DNA of 10,326 nucleotides from an uncultured Flavobacteriales bacterium. GTDB taxonomy: Bacteria > Bacteroidota > Bacteroidia > Flavobacteriales_D > Sanyastnellaceae. Of the stretch, positions 6,074-10,326 are shown in pieces. Below the pieces are notes generated by a model. That model was not told the DNA's origin. It saw nothing but the letters and a program-made list of their open reading frames with translations, and did no database searches. Positions within the stretch are counted from its first letter, which is position 1, and each line of letters opens with the position of its first letter. Position numbers and translations under genes: made by a program. The DNA lies in assembly GCA_938092195.1 (NCBI GenBank), contig CALKHD010000062.1, positions 1 to 10,326 of the forward strand, read 5' to 3'.

Positions 6074-7113
6074 GAGGCTGATGCGTTGGTTTGGGTCTCC
6101 AGGCCGCGCCAAAAATCCAAGATGGGGTTAAAGACAAAGGTTTGTACCAAAGCCACCTCGCCATTTACCACCCCATACATGCGGCTTCCGTCGTGGGTCA
6201 TGATGTTGCCTTGAAGGTCCAGTTCTTCCATGATGGGGGTTTTCCAATAGAGGTCCATCGGAATGTTGCGTCCATCGCGATAAGTCACTTCTAAGTGCCA
6301 TGCGGGCGCGCTTCTTTTCAGGCTGTCCTGCGCTGCTGGGGTCAAGTGACTGTCCCAGGTTTCGATGTGGACTTTACACATCCTTAACCACTGTTCTCGC
6401 AGCAAGGGTTGAGGCAAACTCAAGGGGCCTTGCTCACCCTCAGCATCGATGGTTTCTTGGTTGTCGGACCAGAAAAGCCGCGCATGTTTTCCTTGGTCAT
6501 CCATGGGCCATGCTGCAATGGATTCGATTTGCGTTGCGCTGGATTCATAGACGCCAGTGTACCGCCATTCGCCCTCAGAGGTGAAGAACCGCGTTGACAG
6601 AAAGCCCGTGAACCCTTCCATGTGCGTGACGTATGGCTCGGAGGACCTGCCTTTGCCTGGCCATTCTAGCAGCATGTGGGTTCCCGTATGACTTTGGGTG
6701 GGTGTACCAATGAACCAAGTCTTGGTGGGGGCGTCTTCTCCATTCAAGTGGATGTCCACGCGCTTTCCAGACGAGGCCATCATTTTGAGCACCCCTTCTA
6801 CAGCCGTGGATTGAACTGGTTGCCTGACCGAGATGCGCTTGAAGGTCTTGAGCAAGAGGTCGGTGGCGTCCTTTCTGGCCAACAAGCGTCCATTGAGCGT
6901 CCACAAACCGAGAGGGTGGGCACTCCGTTCAAGAACCGCTGACTGTCCACGGGAGTCGGCAATTCGGATTTTGGTGACCAGCGAGGTGTCTGAAATGGAG
7001 AAGTGCGTGCTTGAATCGGCATCCAATCGGCCGGATTCTGGTTGAACAGCCACTGTGATGGCGATGCCGGCCAAGATGACGATGGCGAGAAGGGTCAGTA
7101 AGCTGCGGTTCAT
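6070..7113 (-). CDS. DUF4340 domain protein, membrane-anchored partner of the Gld ABC transporter
   Basis: This is a 347-residue protein. A single N-terminal hydrophobic segment (about residues 5-23, after MNRS) is followed by a large polar domain, so it should be anchored in the inner membrane and face the periplasm; there is no lipobox Cys. The domain carries features of DUF4340: an IADSRGQS...LERS strand pair (about 51-64), WTLNGRLLARKDATDLLLKTF, IGTPTQSHTGTHMLL, and GFTGFLSTRFFTSEGEWRYTGVY. DUF4340 genes commonly follow gldG or other ABC_transp_aux genes, and here the ATG (7111-7113) overlaps the gldG stop by 4 nt, which supports a shared complex. The frame stays open upstream for 72 more codons, including an ATG at 7129-7131, but that region is gldG coding in another frame and looks non-natural (His/Arg/Pro/Cys-rich). 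The biochemical role is unknown. Confidence 0.8.
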   Translation of the reverse strand: MNRSLLTLLAIVILAGIAITVAVQPESGRLDADSSTHFSISDTSLVTKIRIADSRGQSAVLERSAHPLGLWTLNGRLLARKDATDLLLKTFKRISVRQPVQSTAVEGVLKMMASSGKRVDIHLNGEDAPTKTWFIGTPTQSHTGTHMLLEWPGKGRSSEPYVTHMEGFTGFLSTRFFTSEGEWRYTGVYESSATQIESIAAWPMDDQGKHARLFWSDNQETIDAEGEQGPLSLPQPLLREQWLRMCKVHIETWDSHLTPAAQDSLKRSAPAWHLEVTYRDGRNIPMDLYWKTPIMEELDLQGNIMTHDGSRMYGVVNGEVALVQTFVFNPILDFWRGLETQTNASAS

Positions 7114-8870
7114 GAGGCTGAATGGGTCCATCGGCGCCGGCGCCAAGCGGGTAAAAGCAAGCCAAGGGCGACCACCAAGGCAATGGGGCCTCCGACAGCC
7201 AGGACTGTCCAAGTATTTTCGGAGCCTTGGATGCTCTGGTCGTTCAATGGACGGAATGCAATGCTTCTGGAACGCAGGCTGATTTGTCCCGCATCGTCCA
7301 ACAAATAGCTGATGGCATTCAAGAGCCATTCTTTGTTATCGTAGATGACCCGCTGGCTGTATCGGTCATAACCCAATGGAAGTGGGGCGATGCCTTCTTC
7401 TGTGGGACGTGTTTCGTTGCGAATGAAGTCGGCATCCGAAACCACGATCATCTTGCCTGCCTCAGTTTCGGAGCGGAAGGCGAAATCAGGACTGTCGCGG
7501 AGTTCTTTGGAGAGCCTCAAGGCAAAGAAGCTGTCGAAATGACCTTCCAGCAAAACAGCCAAGGGATAACCACCTGTGTTGTCGGTCTCGAAATGTTCTG
7601 AGGGCAGATTGACAACGGCACTGGCCACACGAACGGGGGCATTGTACAGGATCGATCTGGCGGAGCTGCTCAGCAACACCGTGGCTTCCTTGTTGTCGCT
7701 TTGATTCACTAGGTCAAGTGTGCTGGTGAAGTCAAAGTGCAGCGGGTCGAGGTTGGCGCAAATGGGATGCGCATCCGGTTCCGAAAGCACCACTGGCGAA
7801 AAGTACCAGTTGAACATCTGCATGTTGCGGTGGTCTCCCATGGGGCCAGTTCCCAGCATGATGGGCGCGCATTGGGCATCCAAAACCATGTTTCGGTTCA
7901 GTCGGACACCGTGGTGGAAAAGCCAGTCGAAAAGGCCAGTTTCTCTGGTGGTGGCCAGGGTTTGTTGAGTTTTTCGAATGCTGTCTAAATCGGTGACCAA
8001 GGGGTCAATCAACCACATCATGTGCCCCCCGTTCATGAGATACTGGTCGATCAGCAATTTGTCTCGGTCGCTGAAAGTGGAATCTGGCCCAGCCACCACC
8101 AAGGCATCATATTTGGGTTGCCTCCATGGCCGACCTTCTATGGTTTCGCATAGGGCATCTACAGAGCCATCAAGTTTCACGTCGACCACATCTGCAGTCT
8201 CGGATAGGGAGTTGGTGAAGTCAGCGGTTTCCACAGGCAGGAAACAACCGTGCCCTTGCAGGATTCCCACAACGGGTCTTCGGTTTCGCAATCCCATCCG
8301 GATGGCTTGTCCCAAGTTGAATTCCACCTGCGTGATGGCATTTTGGACCATGACTTCGTCGGGGTCCATGTTTTCGGAACGCAGAAATTGCACGGGGTAA
8401 TCCACCCCTTTTACGGTCACCACAGCACAGGGCCACACGTTTTGAAAGGTGGTTGCGCCCCCTTCCCTGTGCGCAATCCTGGTGAACCTGAGCCCCTGTT
8501 CGTACAAGGCCAACTCGGTTTCGCCGATGGTTTTGTCATCGCCGGACCCTGTCACATCGATGAATTGCCACCTGACTTTGCCATTGCTTTTGCGGGCAAA
8601 GGTTCTCAGCTTTGATTTGACTTCGTCTCCAAGCCGTCGGTAGCGAGCTGGAAAGTCTCCTTCGAGGTAGCATTTGACCAAAACGTCGTCTTCGCCCCCG
8701 GAGAGCTCAGAGAGCATGTCGTTGGTGGCTGAAGAGAGACTGTGCCTTTGGTCTTCAGTAACATCCAAACGAAGCGGCCATTGTGCCAAAAGCCCAAGGA
8801 TGACCAAGGCCAATGCTGCACTCCTCCACCCTTTTCCATGGGCCCCTTGAATCCAGTCCATGGTCTTCAT
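7110..8870 (-). CDS. gldG: Gliding motility-associated ABC transporter auxiliary protein GldG
   Basis: This is a 586-residue protein. A membrane segment lies at about residues 16-33 and is followed by RLDVTEDQRHSLSSAT (34-49), the GldG signature that normally reads 'fDlTedkRytLs'. The ABC_transp_aux domain then follows, with PVVGILQGHG (about 199-208), YDALVVAGPDSTFSDRDKLLIDQYLMNGG and MMWLIDPL in the middle. A second hydrophobic segment lies near the C-terminus (about 553-576) and ends in RRRR. This two-anchor topology with a large periplasmic domain is the known GldG layout. In Flavobacterium johnsoniae GldG works with GldF and the ATPase GldA, and this transporter is needed for gliding in that species; its substrate is not established. 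Homologues also occur in non-gliding Bacteroidota. The ATG overlaps the gldF stop by 4 nt (8867-8870), fixing the start. gldA is not in the window. Confidence 0.88.
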   Translation of the reverse strand: MKTMDWIQGAHGKGWRSAALALVILGLLAQWPLRLDVTEDQRHSLSSATNDMLSELSGGEDDVLVKCYLEGDFPARYRRLGDEVKSKLRTFARKSNGKVRWQFIDVTGSGDDKTIGETELALYEQGLRFTRIAHREGGATTFQNVWPCAVVTVKGVDYPVQFLRSENMDPDEVMVQNAITQVEFNLGQAIRMGLRNRRPVVGILQGHGCFLPVETADFTNSLSETADVVDVKLDGSVDALCETIEGRPWRQPKYDALVVAGPDSTFSDRDKLLIDQYLMNGGHMMWLIDPLVTDLDSIRKTQQTLATTRETGLFDWLFHHGVRLNRNMVLDAQCAPIMLGTGPMGDHRNMQMFNWYFSPVVLSEPDAHPICANLDPLHFDFTSTLDLVNQSDNKEATVLLSSSARSILYNAPVRVASAVVNLPSEHFETDNTGGYPLAVLLEGHFDSFFALRLSKELRDSPDFAFRSETEAGKMIVVSDADFIRNETRPTEEGIAPLPLGYDRYSQRVIYDNKEWLLNAISYLLDDAGQISLRSRSIAFRPLNDQSIQGSENTWTVLAVGGPIALVVALGLLLPAWRRRRWTHSAS

Positions 8871-9598
8871 GCGCGTCCAGGTTGAATGTGACGCATGGCG
8901 ATGGCCAAAGCGACAAAGGTGTATGCGATGAACCAGGCCACATCAGAAATGATGACCACCCCTGTTCCAATGGAGCGGAAGTGTGTTTCCATGCCAAACC
9001 ATTGAACGATGTGGTCACCGGCTCCAAAAAGAGAATAGGACCCCAACGCAGATGGGCCGTAATACATCAACATGCAGACCAGTGCAGAGGATAAAAAGGC
9101 CACCACTTGATTGTCGGTTCGCGCTGAGGTGGCCATGCCTGTGGCAACAAAGGCTGCGCCGAGCAACAGAAGCCCCAAATAGCCAGCCAACACTGATCCA
9201 TCGTCGATGTTGCCCACAGGATTACCGAGCTGATGGAGCACGAAGTACCCGGCCAAAGTCGGAACCAATGCTGCGGCCACCAGGGTGGTTCCGGCCAAAA
9301 ACTTGGCCCACACAATTCGATGAGGATCCAATGGGTGTGTGAGCAGGAGCTCGAGCGTTCCATTTTTTCGTTCCTCGGCAATGCTCCGCATGGTAATGGC
9401 TGGAATGAGGAAGAGAAAAACCCAGGGGGTGAACAAGAAGAAACTGGTCAATTCTGCGACCCCAGTCTCCAGCAAATTCCACTGGCCTGGGAAGACCCAG
9501 TGGAAGAGTCCGCTCACCAAAAGAAAAACGGCGATCACCACCGCCCCAATCACAGAAGAGAGGAATGCCCGCAGTTCCTTTTTGTACAATGCTGTCAT
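8867..9598 (-). CDS. gldF: Gliding motility-associated ABC transporter permease GldF
   Basis: This 243-residue polytopic membrane protein is of the ABC-2 permease type. Six hydrophobic segments are visible at about 12-33, 51-69, 98-120, 137-156, 165-184 and 212-235. Between segments 2 and 3 lies MRSIAEERKNGTLELLLTHPL (70-90), the conserved coupling-helix signature (S-x-x-E-E-R-x-x-G-T-L-E-L-L) of NosY/GldF-like permeases that contacts the ATPase. Length matches GldF proteins (about 240). It should form the inner-membrane channel with GldG and an ATPase (GldA) encoded elsewhere. The ATG lies 15 nt after the stop of the ABM-fold gene, and the stop overlaps the gldG start by 4 nt. The order gldF-gldG is the same as in known gliding bacteria. 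Assignment of a specific transported substrate is not possible. Confidence 0.9.
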   Translation of the reverse strand: MTALYKKELRAFLSSVIGAVVIAVFLLVSGLFHWVFPGQWNLLETGVAELTSFFLFTPWVFLFLIPAITMRSIAEERKNGTLELLLTHPLDPHRIVWAKFLAGTTLVAAALVPTLAGYFVLHQLGNPVGNIDDGSVLAGYLGLLLLGAAFVATGMATSARTDNQVVAFLSSALVCMLMYYGPSALGSYSLFGAGDHIVQWFGMETHFRSIGTGVVIISDVAWFIAYTFVALAIAMRHIQPGRA

Positions 9599-9613
9599 GA
9601 ATGCAGTCCGAAA

Positions 9614-9907
9614 TTAGGAAGCCCAGAGCAGCCGATGGCTTTTTGCAATGGCTGGATCAGCAAAGAGCGATTTTGTTGCAGGCCAAACTTGAGAAAAAAG
9701 GCCGCTTTTGCGATAGGCATCGAGGTCTTGTTGACTGTCCCAAACACTCACAGTGCTCAGTTTTTCTGGATGTTCATGGGATTGAATGAGTTGCACCGAA
9801 TGGCATCCAGGCTGGCTTACAATGGCTTCGCGGTGTTGTGCGAAAAGTTCCAAAAAGGCTTCGACCATGTTCGGGCGGAAAGACATGTGAACGGTTCTCA
9901 GAATCAT
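9614..9907 (-). CDS. Antibiotic biosynthesis monooxygenase (ABM)-fold protein
   Basis: This is a 97-residue soluble protein with a dimeric alpha+beta barrel (ABM/PF03992-like) layout. It opens with a first strand MILRTVHMSF, then a helix PNMVEAFLELFAQHREAIVSQPG, then strand CHSVQLIQS, then KLSTVSVWDSQQDLDAYRKS (the typical 'v.v.W.s.eal..y..s' segment), and ends in FSQVWPATKSLFA. Members include cofactor-free quinone monooxygenases, heme-degrading enzymes and many uncharacterised stress proteins, so the reaction is not predictable here. I chose the ATG at 9905-9907, which starts exactly at the first strand and leaves a 5-nt gap after the DUF62 stop. A TTG at 9914-9916, overlapping that stop as TTGA, would add only three residues and is less likely. 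The gene sits between DUF62 and gldF. Confidence 0.78.
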   Translation of the reverse strand: MILRTVHMSFRPNMVEAFLELFAQHREAIVSQPGCHSVQLIQSHEHPEKLSTVSVWDSQQDLDAYRKSGLFSQVWPATKSLFADPAIAKSHRLLWAS

Positions 9908-9912
9908 GGGGG

Positions 9913-10326
9913 TCAAATCAGGCTGCCTGCTTTTGGAGCGGCTTCGAACTCAATGCGAACGGTGGCGTTTTCCTTGAGCCCAAACAATTGGCTTGCCCCG
10001 CCTCCACTGCCGTTGGCACCATGTCGAATGGCAATTTCTAAGAGGCCCATGTGGTTGAACAGCGCCACGCGCTCTCCACTGGGTACTTCTGAATAAGAGG
10101 TGTGAATTCTGGTCACGTCCATCCGACTTGCGCGAAGTGGAATTCGAAAAGGTCGGTCCCGGCCCACGTCTTTGAATGTGCGTTCATCGATGTTGGTGAT
10201 GAGGTTGCCGTAGTGGTCGATGTGAATGACTGTGCCTTGAACGTAGTCGGCTCCGATCAAAGGCCGTTGCCATTCACTTTCCTCCCAACCGGCGGAAGGC
10301 CTTCCTATGACGGCGGGCACTCCCCC
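9913..10326 (-). CDS. SAM hydroxide adenosyltransferase (DUF62 family), C-terminal part, runs off right edge
   Basis: The frame is open from the right edge to a TGA at 9913-9915, giving 137 residues of a larger protein (family length is about 260-300). The fragment is the C-terminal beta-barrel domain of the DUF62/SalL/fluorinase superfamily. GTVIHIDHYGNLITNI (fragment residues 31-46) is the hallmark 'G.v..iD.fGN.iTNI' strand pair, and VALFNHMGLLEIAIRHG (87-103) matches 'f.s.G.lEiAv..G'. Most bacterial members hydrolyse S-adenosylmethionine to adenosine and methionine with a water-derived hydroxide; true fluorinases and chlorinases are rare. The N-terminal catalytic domain is outside the window, so its active-site residues cannot be checked. 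A GTG at 10318-10320 is in frame but internal. The gene is cytoplasmic and upstream of the ABM-fold gene in what appears to be one operon. Confidence 0.86.
   Translation of the reverse strand, partial: GGVPAVIGRPSAGWEESEWQRPLIGADYVQGTVIHIDHYGNLITNIDERTFKDVGRDRPFRIPLRASRMDVTRIHTSYSEVPSGERVALFNHMGLLEIAIRHGANGSGGGASQLFGLKENATVRIEFEAAPKAGSLI

Noticed and set aside
7114..7329. 72-codon N-terminal extension of the DUF4340 protein
   Set aside because: Overlaps the gldG 3' end in another frame, has atypical composition, and would bury the membrane anchor in the middle of the protein.
9908..9916. TTG start for the ABM-fold gene overlapping the DUF62 stop
   Set aside because: The ATG nine bases downstream starts at the first beta strand of the fold and is a better start codon; the overlap alone is not enough.
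9233..10096. 287-codon plus-strand open frame opposite gldF, the ABM gene and DUF62
   Set aside because: Antisense to three well-supported genes, spans their junctions, and shows no recognisable motif.
9913..10326. Possible fluorinase or chlorinase with halogenation activity
   Set aside because: Only the C-terminal domain is visible and most family members are SAM hydrolases; nothing here supports halogenation.

Overview
The window most likely comes from a marine-type member of the Bacteroidota, probably order Flavobacteriales, with a fairly balanced base composition. The evidence is a gldF-gldG gliding-motility ABC transporter pair, a Bacteroidota-type START-like protein, Cys/Asp-rich secreted repeat proteins whose predicted mature N-terminus is Gln, the absence of obvious Shine-Dalgarno sites, and a TAnnTTTG-type -7 promoter element before a tRNA gene. 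No plasmid, phage, transposon or CRISPR signal was seen.

Left part (1-2777, minus strand): two consecutive genes for exported proteins. The first in transcription order (297-2777) is an 826-residue secreted protein. It has a signal peptide, an N-terminal domain of about 200 residues, a long array of calcium-binding-like Cys/Asp repeats (62-residue period) and a dockerin-like C-terminal tail. The second (1-185) is only the start of another exported protein that runs off the left edge.

Middle (2880-3510): an elongator tRNA-Met gene on the minus strand with a strong intrinsic terminator, then a divergently transcribed 128-residue START-like protein on the plus strand.

Right part (3519-10326, minus strand): one tightly packed run of eight genes, read from right to left. 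They are the C-terminal part of a SAM hydroxide adenosyltransferase (DUF62), a small ABM-fold monooxygenase-like protein, gldF, gldG, a DUF4340 protein, a PaaJ/PcaF-type thiolase, a PaaY-type hexapeptide-repeat protein and the tRNA methyltransferase TrmN6. gldF through paaY are linked by four successive 4-nt ATGA stop/start overlaps. The other junctions are gaps of 3 to 15 nt, so this looks like a translationally coupled operon whose promoter lies beyond the right edge. It joins an envelope/motility ABC transporter module (gldF, gldG, DUF4340) to an isolated pair of phenylacetate-pathway genes (paaJ, paaY) and housekeeping enzymes. Whether these functions are related or merely co-transcribed cannot be decided from sequence.

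Most of the window is ordinary chromosome. The parts worth a second look are the repeat protein with its nearly identical internal DNA duplication, and the gld/paa mixed operon.
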